Positions 55,886-64,000 of a stretch of DNA of 64,000 nucleotides are shown one piece after another. Source of the DNA: CBDBND01 sp965207985. GTDB taxonomy: Bacteria > Pseudomonadota > Alphaproteobacteria > Rhodospirillales > Rhodospirillaceae. The translations under genes were made by a program, and so were the position numbers. The stretch spans positions 124,001 through 188,000 of the forward strand of contig CBDBND010000013.1 in NCBI GenBank assembly GCA_965207985.1, in the 5' to 3' direction. The notes beneath the pieces were generated by a model that had not been told where the DNA came from, ran no database searches, and saw only the letters and a program-made list of their open reading frames with translations. Positions within the stretch are counted from its first letter, which is position 1, and every line of letters begins with the position of its first letter.

Positions 55886-56130
55886 CCCGGCGCCGTGAGT
55901 TCGCGCCTGCGCTCCTCGCTCATCGTCCAGGGCAGCCAGGGCGACAGGTCGTCCGGCGGTTTGCCGCCGTTCTCCGCGCAGGCTTCGAGCCCCGCTTCAA
56001 CGCCGGCACGGCCTTGAGCAGCTTGACCTTCACCGTGGACGCAGGGGCGGTCGTATACTTGCGGACCTGCACCAACGTCGGAGCCGCTCCGTAATCCTCG
56101 TCGCGCATCGCCATGCGCACGACGATATAG
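55882..56130 (-). pseudogene. Unrecognised gene translationally coupled to DruA-like gene, frameshifted
   Basis: Reads AMRDEDYGAAPTLVQVRKYT, VKLLKAVPALK and, after a one-base loss near 55990, GLEACAENGGKPPDDLSPWL, PWTMSEERRRELTAPG with its TGA overlapping the DruA-like ATG. I do not recognise the family. The coupling suggests a fixed partner of this DUF4338 type. Confidence 0.5.
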
Positions 56131-56181
56131 AATCGCCGACGGCGTTACCAGTGTTTTGTTGAGGGTGTCGAAAATGAATTC

Positions 56182-56292
56182 TGCACAAAGGGAAGAGGAC
56201 GCTATGACAGGTATAACAAACGAGCACAGCCGAAAAAGGACATCTGGTTGCGACCCCTCCGCAAAGACTGGAAGCGAACGCTCAATCGTTGA
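56182..56292 (+). pseudogene. DruA-like DUF4338 gene, C-terminal fragment
   Basis: Reads TKGRGRYDRYNKRAQPKKDI, WLRPLRKDWKRTLNR and TGA at 56290, homologous to the end of the fragment at 3131-3665 (RPLRRDWQRTLNR). Opposite strand to the N-terminal fragment 300 bp away, so it is a separate remnant. Confidence 0.7.
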
Positions 56293-56363
56293 ATCCATCA
56301 CTCTCATCACCGCGTAACCGAACGCTTTCCACTCAATCATGTTTTAGCGGTTGTGAGTTCAAA

Positions 56364-57581
56364 GTGGCACGCGGTTTGAATCAAAAAAACGTTGAGCGTT
56401 TGGTTCCGGAAGACGCGCCATATGAGGTTCGAGATGCAAACTTAAAAGGTCTTATTCTTCGTGTTCAGCCGTCCGGTACGAAAACGTATTACCTAGAATA
56501 TAGACGCGGTAAACGCATTCGCATCGGCCGATCTAATGCCATCACACCGCAAGAGGCGAGAACAAAGGCGCGGGAACATCTTTCCGTCGTTTATTCCGGT
56601 AAAGACCCAGAAACCGTTGCAAAACAGCTCAAGGGACTAACCTTGGGTCAGTTCATCGATCAGGAGTACGAATCTTGGGCCACGGCAAATTTAGGGACTG
56701 GGGCCAAAGTACTGCAGCGTGTCCGAGCTAACTTTAAGAAAGCCCTATCCTTGAGGCTTTCTGAGATTACCCCTTACCTCTTTGAGAAACATCGTACCGC
56801 TCGACTTGCCAACGGCATTAAACCGACCACCGTAAATCGGGATCTTGATGACTTGAGAGCCATCCTATCCAAAGCAGTTGATTGGGGTTTTGTTGAGACA
56901 AACCCCCTACTTCAGGTGAAGCGATCAAAAGTGGACCGACAAGGTGTCGTTCGTTACCTCACGGACGATGAAGAAAAACGTCTCATGAAGGCGATAGATG
57001 ATCGCGAAGAGCTCAAACGCACTCAGCGCGAGAACTACAACCAGCACCAGGCCTATCGACACCGAACCACCCTACCCGACCTGAGAAAACAAGCCTTCGC
57101 AGATCGTATCAAACCCATGTTCCTCCTTTCCCTACACACGGGCATTAGACAAGGAGAGCTTTTTCAGCTGACGTGGGACGATGTGGACCTGGATCAAAAG
57201 CGGATCACGGTTCAAGGCGTCAAATCCAAGAATAAACAGACCCGTTTCGTTCCACTGAACAAAGTAGCGCTCAGCACCCTCAAGGACTGGTCCAGGCACC
57301 CCACGCGCGTGGAATACCCAACTGATTTGGTCTTCCCAGGAAAATACGGCGGGCAACTGGATAATGTCAGGTACGCTTGGAGAGATTTACTTAAGGCGGC
57401 CGAAATCAAGAATTTTCGGTGGCATGACCTGAGGCATACCTTTGCCAGCCGCTTAGTAATGGCCGGTGTGGAGCTTGCCACAGTGCGCGAACTTTTGGGC
57501 CATTCCGATTACAAGATGACGCTGCGGTACGCACATTTTGCACCTGAACATAAGGCTGATGCGGTTGCGCGACTTGAATAG
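56364..57581 (+). CDS. Tyrosine recombinase (phage/island integrase type)
   Basis: 405 residues from GTG 56364; an open frame from 56289 adds residues unlike the family. A DUF4102-like arm domain (YEVRDANLKGLILRVQPSGT, YYLEYRRGKRIRIGR), a SAM-like core-binding domain (LTLGQFIDQEYESW), then the catalytic domain: HTGIRQGELFQLTWDDVDL (Arg), FRWHDLRHTFASRLVMAG (His, Arg), ELLGHSDYKMTLRYAHFAPE (His, Tyr). All catalytic residues are present. No tRNA or att repeat is seen beside it. It may mark the edge of an island whose cargo is now lost. Confidence 0.9.
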   Translation: MARGLNQKNVERLVPEDAPYEVRDANLKGLILRVQPSGTKTYYLEYRRGKRIRIGRSNAITPQEARTKAREHLSVVYSGKDPETVAKQLKGLTLGQFIDQEYESWATANLGTGAKVLQRVRANFKKALSLRLSEITPYLFEKHRTARLANGIKPTTVNRDLDDLRAILSKAVDWGFVETNPLLQVKRSKVDRQGVVRYLTDDEEKRLMKAIDDREELKRTQRENYNQHQAYRHRTTLPDLRKQAFADRIKPMFLLSLHTGIRQGELFQLTWDDVDLDQKRITVQGVKSKNKQTRFVPLNKVALSTLKDWSRHPTRVEYPTDLVFPGKYGGQLDNVRYAWRDLLKAAEIKNFRWHDLRHTFASRLVMAGVELATVRELLGHSDYKMTLRYAHFAPEHKADAVARLE

Positions 57582-57619
57582 AAATCCTTAAGTCGATTCG
57601 CAAATCTGCTCGGAGTAAA

Positions 57620-57853
57620 TTAGTTCGGATTGCAGAGTTTTGAACGCCGACATATGTCATGAATAAAAAGCAGCTCTTTTCCGTCGGGATTTCCGCTAAT
57701 TGTAACAGCGATGGGAACACCGTCACTGCTTTCCGTCAGAACAGCCCGCAACGCTGGCGCCTTATCGTCGCTCGCGCTAACAGAACCGGCTGCGAGAAAC
57801 GCCAGTAACAAGGGCGCTGCGAAAGTCTTCACCCACGATACACTCATGAACAT
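57620..57853 (-). pseudogene. Exported alpha/beta hydrolase, N-terminal remnant
   Basis: Signal peptide (AAPLLLAFLAAGSVSA), then SDGVPIAVTISGNPDGKELL and FIH, where a hydrolase would continue FIHG. After that the sequence is unrelated and soon stops. About 65 native residues remain. Confidence 0.6.
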
Positions 57854-57898
57854 GGTTCGGTCCTTACCTGTTTTTTTACCTAAAGCCCTAGCGCGAAC

Positions 57899-58831
57899 TT
57901 AGACGCGATCAGGAAACTTGCTGACGATGAGGTCGTGGCATTCTTGTGGCAAGTCTTCTAATGCGGTCACCTTACGGCCCGTTCTTGATGTGAGCATCTG
58001 AGCTGGATCGCCTTGTTCAACGCCTGACCAATGCGCATAATCGGACGCCCTCATAGTAGCCGAGTAGGAGTATTCGGCTTCAACACTCTTTTTCTTTCGG
58101 TTTATGAGCTCTTCGTAATTCGTACGCCATGTCACCATATCAACGCGCGGTTGGCGCGGCCCCTCCTGGGTGAGCGGGTCAAACATGATGAACGCAATGT
58201 CGTCACCGATGCGGTAATGGGGTTCATCCGATTGCAAGATCGGATCAGCCGGCGCGTCGCCGGCAAGATCGACCTCAAACCCGCTACCGACGAACAACGT
58301 ATACTTCATTGGCATTTCTCGTCCGAGATAGGGGTTGTAATAAGAATCGATCAATTCGAACGTGGAATGATGAAGCGGCGCGCGCGTAAAGTTGGCGCGA
58401 ATAACAGCCTCAGTATCGGACATCCCCTCCCGGCGTTCGAGGAAGATCGTGGTGAGTTCGAGTTCCGCAAGAATGGGATAGGGAGGCTTTCCGGGCTCAA
58501 GCATGACGTGCCGCGCCACCGTATAGAAGTAAGTCGTTGACCCGTCGAGCGCGTTGAAAACTTTTAATCTGGCAAGCTTCAGATGATGTGGGTCGTTAAG
58601 ATCTAGTTTTCTTGGGTGTTCAAATACCGCTCGAGGAAGTGTGCCAGCCTCTTCCGGCTGATGATGTCTTAGCCCGCCAGGTGAATAGTATTCCTGATCT
58701 TCCGCGGCCGCGGGGCTGATTGCGCCCGCCGTGGCTCCTACACCGGCAACGCCAAGACCCATTAAGCTCAAATTCGTTAGAAGCGAACGGCGTGAAACGT
58801 CAGCTTGTATGACCCGGGTCAAGTCTTTCAT
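57899..58831 (-). CDS. Tat-exported DUF1838-like protein
   Basis: 310 residues. Leader VSRRSLLTNLSLMGLGVAGV to PAAAED. Then KLDLNDPHHLKLARLKVFNA, LDGSTTYFYTVARHVMLEPG, STFELIDSYYNPYLGREMPM, YRIGDDIAFIMFD and ARTG-like end. The layout (leader, L-R-x-x-K-x-x-x-x-L-D-G, Y-x-NP-x-x-G) is like DUF1838 proteins, whose function is unknown. Assignment moderate. Intact, with an RBS-like GGGAGGAC upstream. Confidence 0.6.
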   Translation of the reverse strand: MKDLTRVIQADVSRRSLLTNLSLMGLGVAGVGATAGAISPAAAEDQEYYSPGGLRHHQPEEAGTLPRAVFEHPRKLDLNDPHHLKLARLKVFNALDGSTTYFYTVARHVMLEPGKPPYPILAELELTTIFLERREGMSDTEAVIRANFTRAPLHHSTFELIDSYYNPYLGREMPMKYTLFVGSGFEVDLAGDAPADPILQSDEPHYRIGDDIAFIMFDPLTQEGPRQPRVDMVTWRTNYEELINRKKKSVEAEYSYSATMRASDYAHWSGVEQGDPAQMLTSRTGRKVTALEDLPQECHDLIVSKFPDRV

Positions 58832-58952
58832 GGCTTACTGTCCTCCCTATTAGGATCGCTTTTGCCTCCGTCAGCGGCGCAGTTATTACCCCGCCGCGCT
58901 TTACGAACTCCTCGTAAGTCATATCATATACTAGGCTTCAGACACGCACTGG

Positions 58953-59171
58953 TCACGTGTGTGCGCGTATTGATCGCCTGTCGGCTGTCGACATCACAGC
59001 GGATAGAATAGCGGTATAGACAAGCGCTGTTAGAATGCCCGGCAATGTCTCTTGGGCAAGATACAACGCTGCTGCACAGCCGACTGGCCCTGCGCCTGCG
59101 ATGACAACAGGGTGCATGGCAACGGGTTTCGATGCGACGTTGAGGTTCTTAATTGACAATTTCTTAGTCAT
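58953..59171 (-). pseudogene. Deletion fusion of a flavoprotein start and a Na+/solute symporter piece
   Basis: From ATG 59171, MTKKLSIKNLNVASKPVAMH leads to VVIAGAGPVGCAAALYLAQE, the FAD-binding start of a PheA/TfdB-type monooxygenase. At about 59050 it changes to LPGILTALVYTAILSAVMST AD-type sequence, a helix typical of PutP-like sodium symporters (L-x-A-x-M-S-T-A-D). Both genes are otherwise missing, so a large deletion joined them. Confidence 0.6.
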
Positions 59172-59437
59172 TTTTGCGCTCCGCAACGATAATGACGTGT
59201 TTAATTCTGACGATTACAAAATATCTATCAGGGCAGCCCTATGCGATGTCGATATGAGATCATCAGGTTTGCCGCCTAGCGAGGATTGCGATTTTTTTTC
59301 AGCTCTGATCCCGAAATCGCGCCTGTCGGACGCGTTGCTTGCAAGACTTGACTGGTAGGCGATTATCCGTAAAAAAAGATGTTAGTTGTATCAAGTGCTT
59401 GCAAACCATCGCGTGATGCTGAAACTTTGGTGCAATA

Positions 59438-60262
59438 GTGAAAGATCAAAGCAAATATGACGTTCCGATTCGGGCCGTCGAGCGCACCATAAATATTCTT
59501 CAAGCCATCAACCGAAATGGTTCCATGACGATCGCCGAAATTGCGCGCGCCGTGGAAATTCCGTATCCGACCGCCACACGGTTCGTTTTGACGCTCATCG
59601 AAATTGGCGTCATCGAAAAATCCAAAAAACAAAAGACTTATCGCCCGACGGCTCTGAGTAAGTCGCTTAGCTGCGGATACAAAACAAGCGATCATTTGGT
59701 CGAAGCTGCGCGACCTCACCTTATTGGACTTACGAGGAAAACCGGCTGGCCGAGCGCTATACACATGCGCGTAGGCGGTTCGATGGTGATGCTCGATTCC
59801 ACGCACTCTGAGACGACGCAAACATTCTCCGATTACGTCCCGGGCTATACATTGCCAATCACCGAGTGTGCAGCCGGGTTGGCCTATCTTGCTTACTTGA
59901 AGCCTGAACGCCGCAATGACATTCTAGAGCAACTGTCTGCCTACCACTCCATAGATAACGACAGAGTCTATTCAACGAATTTTCTGGAGAGTTACTTTAA
60001 GAATATCGTTGATGTTGGCTATGCGACCTTCTTGAAGATGCCGCATTCGAAAGATCCCGGAAAATCATCAAGCATCGGGGTCGCTTTAAAATCGAAAGAT
60101 GGCGGCGTTGTTGCCAGCATGACATTGGTGTTCTTTTCATCGGCGCTACAGATTACCCATGCCGTTGAGAACTACCTCGAAGACATCCAGAAAGTTCAGT
60201 TAGCCATCGAAGAGGAAATTGCGGCTCAGAATATCATCTTTGGCGGCGACGCCGACGCATGA
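59438..60262 (+). CDS. IclR-family transcriptional regulator
   Basis: 274 residues from GTG 59438. N-terminal winged helix: RAVERTINILQAINRNGSMT, IAEIARAVEIPYPTATRFVL. C-terminal effector domain: RPHLIGLTRKTGWPSAIHMR, LPITECAAGLAYLAYL and SSSIGVALKSKDGGVVASMT. IclR proteins often control catabolic genes next to them; the deacetylase gene 295 bp downstream is the obvious candidate. Confidence 0.88.
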   Translation: MKDQSKYDVPIRAVERTINILQAINRNGSMTIAEIARAVEIPYPTATRFVLTLIEIGVIEKSKKQKTYRPTALSKSLSCGYKTSDHLVEAARPHLIGLTRKTGWPSAIHMRVGGSMVMLDSTHSETTQTFSDYVPGYTLPITECAAGLAYLAYLKPERRNDILEQLSAYHSIDNDRVYSTNFLESYFKNIVDVGYATFLKMPHSKDPGKSSSIGVALKSKDGGVVASMTLVFFSSALQITHAVENYLEDIQKVQLAIEEEIAAQNIIFGGDADA

Positions 60263-60339
60263 CAGAGATTTAGAAGTCGCAGGCTGAGCATTGTCGGCGT
60301 CAGCGGCGGCTGAATGCACAGCAATTTTAGTCGGCGAGC

Positions 60340-60358
60340 CCACTTATTCGGTAAGTGG
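60340..60358. promoter_or_regulatory. Inverted repeat between iclR-type gene and deacetylase
   Basis: CCACTTA-TTCGG-TAAGTGG, perfect 7-bp arms. It lies 200 bp before the deacetylase ATG in an otherwise empty stretch (60263-60557). May be an operator or a weak hairpin. Confidence 0.35.
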
Positions 60359-60557
60359 TTATTGAAGTTATAGCGCAAGACCCAGTCAATGGAGCGGTTT
60401 ATCGCCTACCGTGCATCTGAAATATGGCTTGATAAACCGGTAATCGCTATCAATTCAGCGACCTACTGGTTTTCGTTGCGCCAAAACGGCTTTAACGACA
60501 AAATCCACGGCCACGGCCGCCTATTGGAAACTGGTAAGAGAAAGTCACGACCTCGAC

Positions 60558-61469
60558 ATGATGAAATACCCATACGTTCCGCTGCCGCACCGAAATCCGC
60601 TGAAATGGCCGAACGGCGCACGCGTGGCGCTGATCATTACGTTTAATCTTGAAACATGGGATCTCGTGAAAGACAGTGAGGAGCCTTACTACGCTGGCGG
60701 ACCGCCAATTCTCCCCGATCCCCTACCCGGCAACGTCCCTGACTATCCAAACTTCACGTGGCGCGAATATGGCCAGCGCGTAGGCATCTGGCGCCAGTTC
60801 GAGGTCATGGACGAGTTTGGCGTCAAACCATCCTGCACGATCAATGCGGTTACTACCGAACGTCGCAAAGAGATGGTCGATGCAGCAGTTGAGCGCGACT
60901 GTGAAATTTTGGCGCATAATTACGAACAGGGTGAACTGCTTACCGATTATGCACACGATCCGGACAAAGAACGTGATATAATTCAGCGTACGCTGAAAAC
61001 GTACGAAGCGGCTCTTGGCCGGAAAGCGAAGGGGTGGCTATCGTCATCGTTGCGATGCACGACCAACACGGCAGGTATTCTTGCCGGCGAAGGGTGCACT
61101 TTCACCAGCGACATCGCGAATGACGATCAACCGGCTCTTATACGCACGGAGAACGGTCCGATCGTATCGGTGCCATATTCTAATGAGATCAATGATTTTG
61201 CGTTTTTGATCCGACGCGGTTACACCACCGATCAATTTCGCGATGCACTGATCGAAGAACTCACAGTCCTTCATAAAGAAGGCGAACGTACAGCCCGCAT
61301 TATGAATGTTGGTCTGCATCCTCATGTTTCGGGCCGCGCTTATCGCATCCGGGCCGTTCGAGAATTTCTCGACTTCGCCAAATCCCTTGATGGAATCTGG
61401 TGGGCGACGCGCGAGGAAATCGCCGAGTGGTACCTGGAAAAACATGAAGCCCATTTCCCGGGGCAGTAA
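60558..61469 (+). CDS. Polysaccharide deacetylase (PuuE/allantoinase-like)
   Basis: 303 residues. LPHRNPLKWPNGARVALIIT, FNLETWD, WREYGQRVGIWRQFEVMDEF, CEILAHNYEQGELLTDY and GWLSSSLRCTTNTAGILAGE follow the NodB-like barrel of the PuuE type; MNVGLHPHVSGRAYRIRAVR gives the late His. In this branch the substrates are small amides rather than polysaccharide. The reading frame continues upstream of the ATG as TAAYWKLVRESHDLD, which looks family-like, so the native start may lie further 5'. Confidence 0.82.
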   Translation: MMKYPYVPLPHRNPLKWPNGARVALIITFNLETWDLVKDSEEPYYAGGPPILPDPLPGNVPDYPNFTWREYGQRVGIWRQFEVMDEFGVKPSCTINAVTTERRKEMVDAAVERDCEILAHNYEQGELLTDYAHDPDKERDIIQRTLKTYEAALGRKAKGWLSSSLRCTTNTAGILAGEGCTFTSDIANDDQPALIRTENGPIVSVPYSNEINDFAFLIRRGYTTDQFRDALIEELTVLHKEGERTARIMNVGLHPHVSGRAYRIRAVREFLDFAKSLDGIWWATREEIAEWYLEKHEAHFPGQ

Positions 61470-61634
61470 GCGATGCGTCCAGGAAGGCGTATCGAGAAAG
61501 TGATTTTTCCTTACTGTGTCCGGACAAAAAATTCGTCGCTAGAGCTTTATGTGATTAGACGGAGTCATTTTAGGGATTCACAAGCTTTTCGATTTCTGAT
61601 TCAAGATTCTTGCTGGGTAAGGAGGCCAGCAAGG

Positions 61635-62012
61635 ATGGCAAGAGCTTATTCCCTTGATCTTCGAGAACGGGTTATTTCGGCTGTGTCGCGCGACGGGATG
61701 TCGTGCCGGGCGGCGGCGCGGCATTTCGGGATCGGCGAGAGCACGGCGGTTGCCTGGCTGGCGCGCTACCGGCGGACGGGCAGCGCGGCGCCGGGCCGGA
61801 TGGGCGGTTACAAGCCGCGTGCGATCCGGGGGGCGCACGAGCGCTGGTTGCGGGACCGGGTGGCGCGGGGGGATTTCACGCTTCATGGGCTTGTCGGGGA
61901 GCTGGCGGATCGGGGCCTGAAGGTGGACTACCGTTCGGTCTGGACCTTCGTTCACGAGCAGGGCCTGAGCTATAAAAAAAACGCTGGTGGCTGGCGAGCG
62001 TCGGCGCCGTGA
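61635..62012 (+). CDS. IS630-family transposase, first frame (HTH part)
   Basis: SLDLRERVISAVSRDGMSCR and AARHFGIGESTAVAWLARYR form the HTH; HGLVGELADRGLKVDYRSVW the second helix set, then FVHEQGLSYKK at an 8-A run (61974-61981), after which the frame is wrong. GGAGGCC lies upstream of ATG 61635. Confidence 0.85.
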   Translation: MARAYSLDLRERVISAVSRDGMSCRAAARHFGIGESTAVAWLARYRRTGSAAPGRMGGYKPRAIRGAHERWLRDRVARGDFTLHGLVGELADRGLKVDYRSVWTFVHEQGLSYKKNAGGWRASAP

Positions 62013-62580
62013 CGTGGCGCGCCGCCGCGCTCAGTGGTTGAAGTACCGCGACCGGGTTGACCCGACGCGCCTGGTGTTCATCGACGAGACCTGGACCAGG
62101 ACCAACATGGCGCCCCTGCGGGGCTGGGGGTCAAAGGGCGCGCGACTGATCGGCGAGGCGCCACATGGCCGCTGGCACACCGCGACCTTCCTCGCCGCGC
62201 TGCGCCACGACCGAATCGATGCGCCCTGGCTCGTCGACGGGCCGATCAACGGCGAGCGCTTCCGCATCTATGTGCAGGACGTGTTGGTCCCAACCCTCAA
62301 GCCCGGCGACATCGTCATCATGGACAACCTCGGCTCTCACAAGTCCAAGGCCGTGCGACAGGCCATCCGCCAGGCCGGCGCCCGGCTCCTGTTCCTGCCC
62401 AAGTACTCCCCCGACCTCAATCCCATCGAGCAGGTCTTCGCCAAGCTCAAGCATCTGCTCCGCCTCGAAGCGCCGCGAACCGTCGAGGCCGTCTCAGCCG
62501 CCATCGGCAGACTCCTCGATACCTATACCTCAAATGAATGCGCCAACTATTTCAAAAACGCAGGATATGACCCAACCTAA
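61987..62580 (+). CDS. IS630-family transposase, second frame (DDE part)
   Basis: LVFIDETWTRTNMAPLRGWG (first Asp), GDIVIMDNLGSHKSKAVRQA (second) and FLPKYSPDLNPIEQVFAKLK (Glu). Continuity with the first frame needs one A fewer or a +1/-2 shift at the A run. Ends at TAA 62578. Confidence 0.88.
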   Translation: MAGERRRRDVARRRAQWLKYRDRVDPTRLVFIDETWTRTNMAPLRGWGSKGARLIGEAPHGRWHTATFLAALRHDRIDAPWLVDGPINGERFRIYVQDVLVPTLKPGDIVIMDNLGSHKSKAVRQAIRQAGARLLFLPKYSPDLNPIEQVFAKLKHLLRLEAPRTVEAVSAAIGRLLDTYTSNECANYFKNAGYDPT

Positions 62581-62592
62581 AATCATACCGCT

Positions 62593-62889
62593 CTAGGTGT
62601 CAGACGCATCGTCGCGAATACCGGCAATGGCGTTGATAACGCCAGCAGCAATTCTTTTTCCACGCTCGTTGAGCTGCGCCTGCATCTCTTCATCGGGCTG
62701 AAAATCCTCAATGTCTTTCGATATATCGATCCCTCGGTTTGCGAGGACCGCTTCCAAAACCGCAAGACGATCCGTCAGCACCCAGACTTCGCGCGTGAGG
62801 ACCAGTAAGGCATCGCCAATACCTTCGACATCATTAGTATCGAGCGTCTTGCGTCCTGGTTCATTGAAACTTCTTGGATCTTTCGTCAT
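62593..62889 (-). CDS. Small hypothetical protein coupled to a methyltransferase
   Basis: 98 residues: a helical segment VEGIGDALLVLTREVWVLTD, RLAVLEAVLANRGIDIS and an acidic region EDFQPDEEMQAQLNERGKRI. The start overlaps the methyltransferase stop by ATGA, so the two are co-translated. The stop codon is completed by the IS630 end, so the native C-terminus may have been changed by a few residues. No family recognised. Confidence 0.6.
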   Translation of the reverse strand: MTKDPRSFNEPGRKTLDTNDVEGIGDALLVLTREVWVLTDRLAVLEAVLANRGIDISKDIEDFQPDEEMQAQLNERGKRIAAGVINAIAGIRDDASDT

Positions 62890-63941
62890 GACGGCTTCCG
62901 CCCCGTTACAACAAATGGATAGTTGCCGGGCCCCTTGCCTTCAGCCACGACGTCTTCAAAGCCGGCCTCGCGTGCGGCAGCACCAAGATCAAGACTGGCT
63001 GATGAACGCCAATGGGGTTCACCGCCATAGCGTGCAAGTCGGTCAGTTGTCCACTCGCTTATCTTATCGAGGTCGGCGTAGCGCGTGACGTCGCTCATCA
63101 TCAAGTCCCCGCCTGGTTTCAGCACCCGAAACGCTTCGGCGAAGACAGCGCGAATAGCGTCGGCCGGCATCTCGTGCAGCATGATATATGATGTAACAAG
63201 ATCGAAGGTGTTCGCTTCAAATCCTGTCGCTTCAGCTGCGCGCTGATAAAGTTTCCAGCTGCGCCCATGGTCGTTGCCCACGCGGCGCGCATGTTCCAGC
63301 AACTGTAGGGAAAGCTCAACGCCAGTTATTTCCGCATCGGGATACGTTTCGGTAAGCGCCAAGGTGTAATGTCCTGTCGACGAACCCATTTCGAGAATAC
63401 GTTCATAAGACTCTTTAGGCGCCATCGCGGCGATATTGCGGCGCTGTTTAAAAATGCCTCCGGGAAAAAATGCATCGACCATTTTCCGGTGAACGATTTC
63501 GCCATGAATGAAACCTTGATAGGGGTGACCTACCCAACCGCCGGCCGTCCGGTGAAAGTTGACGCCATCCCAGTAGTCGGGCGGGTCGAGGTTAGGGTCG
63601 GCAACCAGCACGGTTGGTCCATCGTCGAGGGCGTGCAACCCGCTTTCAATATCGGGGAGTATCTCCTCAAACGCTTCTTTCACGTAGAGGCCGTGATAAC
63701 GGTAATACCATTCGCCGACAAGCTCACGAGCGCGAAACGCAGCTGATTTCCGAAGCGCCTTTATAAGCACCGCGTCGCGTTCATCAAGATCGTCTGGCAA
63801 CGCTTCGGGACGCGGCGTGACGGCTTCAATATCACGCTTTACCTGATCGCGCGCTTTTTCCAGTCCTCGAGAAAGGATCGCAAAGAAATCGATAGAGGCG
63901 CGACCACGCTGTGTTAAGTTCACTTCAAGTGCATTTCTCAT
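62886..63941 (-). CDS. Class I SAM methyltransferase, paralogue 3
   Basis: 351 residues. N-terminal region with LVADPNLDPPDYWDGVNFHR and GGWVGHPYQGFIHGEIVHRK, comparable to paralogues 1 and 2. SAM domain: ILEMGSSTGHYTLALTETYP, NTFDLVTSYIMLHEMPADAI and AFRVLKPGGDLMMSDVTRYA. The D of the usual motif I (D-x-G) is E-M-G. Cytoplasmic. The small gene at 62593 follows it. Confidence 0.82.
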   Translation of the reverse strand: MRNALEVNLTQRGRASIDFFAILSRGLEKARDQVKRDIEAVTPRPEALPDDLDERDAVLIKALRKSAAFRARELVGEWYYRYHGLYVKEAFEEILPDIESGLHALDDGPTVLVADPNLDPPDYWDGVNFHRTAGGWVGHPYQGFIHGEIVHRKMVDAFFPGGIFKQRRNIAAMAPKESYERILEMGSSTGHYTLALTETYPDAEITGVELSLQLLEHARRVGNDHGRSWKLYQRAAEATGFEANTFDLVTSYIMLHEMPADAIRAVFAEAFRVLKPGGDLMMSDVTRYADLDKISEWTTDRLARYGGEPHWRSSASLDLGAAAREAGFEDVVAEGKGPGNYPFVVTGRKPS

Positions 63942-64000
63942 GAGTCTAAATCCTCTTGTTTGAGCTTGTAACCCGCAAGCAGAATTATGGAAATTGAAGC

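Larger units (their letters stand above)
61542..62593 (+). mobile_element. IS630-family element
   Basis: 1052 bp between TA dinucleotides (61540-61541 and 62594-62595). Ends GAGCTTTATGTGATTAGACG and the complement of GAGCGGTATGATTTTAGGTT, imperfect inverted repeats. Its last G completes the stop codon of the small gene at 62593-62889. Confidence 0.83.

Noticed and set aside
56364..57581. A prophage next to the integrase
   Set aside because: No structural, lysis or replication phage genes and no att repeats or tRNA are seen around it.
60389..60646. A gene of 85 codons before the deacetylase
   Set aside because: It overlaps the deacetylase start in another frame, while the deacetylase frame itself continues upstream with family-like residues.

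Overview
This 64 kb window looks like chromosome of a moderately GC-rich proteobacterium with a very heavy insertion-sequence load. HspQ, a YbdK-type carboxylate-amine ligase, many Tat leaders (R-R-x-F/L) and the IS families present all fit Proteobacteria. The genus cannot be told from the sequence, and I see no rRNA, tRNA, CRISPR array or replication origin.

Left part (1-19.5 kb): a graveyard of defence-type genes and nested mobile elements. A DUF499 ATPase gene of the anti-phage type has lost its P-loop half, is fused to a Tat leader, and is split by a 249-bp miniature IS. A helicase with a nuclease tail has been cut by an IS6-family end. There are DruA-like (DUF4338), IS630 and group II intron fragments. 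Two housekeeping-type genes, a carboxylate-amine ligase and an NAD-type glutamate dehydrogenase, are each bracketed by IS6-family half-ends. An intact IS1595 (8-bp target duplication), an IS3 inside another IS3, a third IS3, a DUF1902/HicA toxin-antitoxin pair and an IS110-type element (inside an IS3 remnant) follow.

Middle part (19.5-31.6 kb): a wrecked two-partner secretion locus, originally all on the minus strand in the order tpsA2, tpsA1, tpsB, CHASE2 protein, DUF928 protein. tpsA2 carries a transposase-less 434-bp insertion cassette. tpsA1 has an in-frame stop and an IS5-family insertion. A 3.1-kb inversion with breakpoints in tpsB and in that IS has swapped halves of the two genes. tpsB and the CHASE2 gene are further cut by a second IS5-type remnant, and CHASE2 is joined out of frame to DUF928.

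Right part (31.7-64 kb): an accessory metabolic region rich in exported (Tat or Sec) enzymes. It holds three paralogous methyltransferases with a shared long N-terminal region, two Tat flavin amine oxidases, two Tat alpha/beta hydrolases with His in the nucleophile-elbow position, other hydrolases, SDRs, a TauD-type dioxygenase with a PCP_red-like tail, an MFS transporter, MAPEG, TetR and IclR regulators, a deacetylase, and tandem SUMF1-type proteins. IS5, IS3 and IS630 insertions, a tyrosine recombinase and DruA fragments interrupt it. The repeated protein families suggest one pathway acting largely outside the cytoplasm, but its substrate cannot be read from the sequence.
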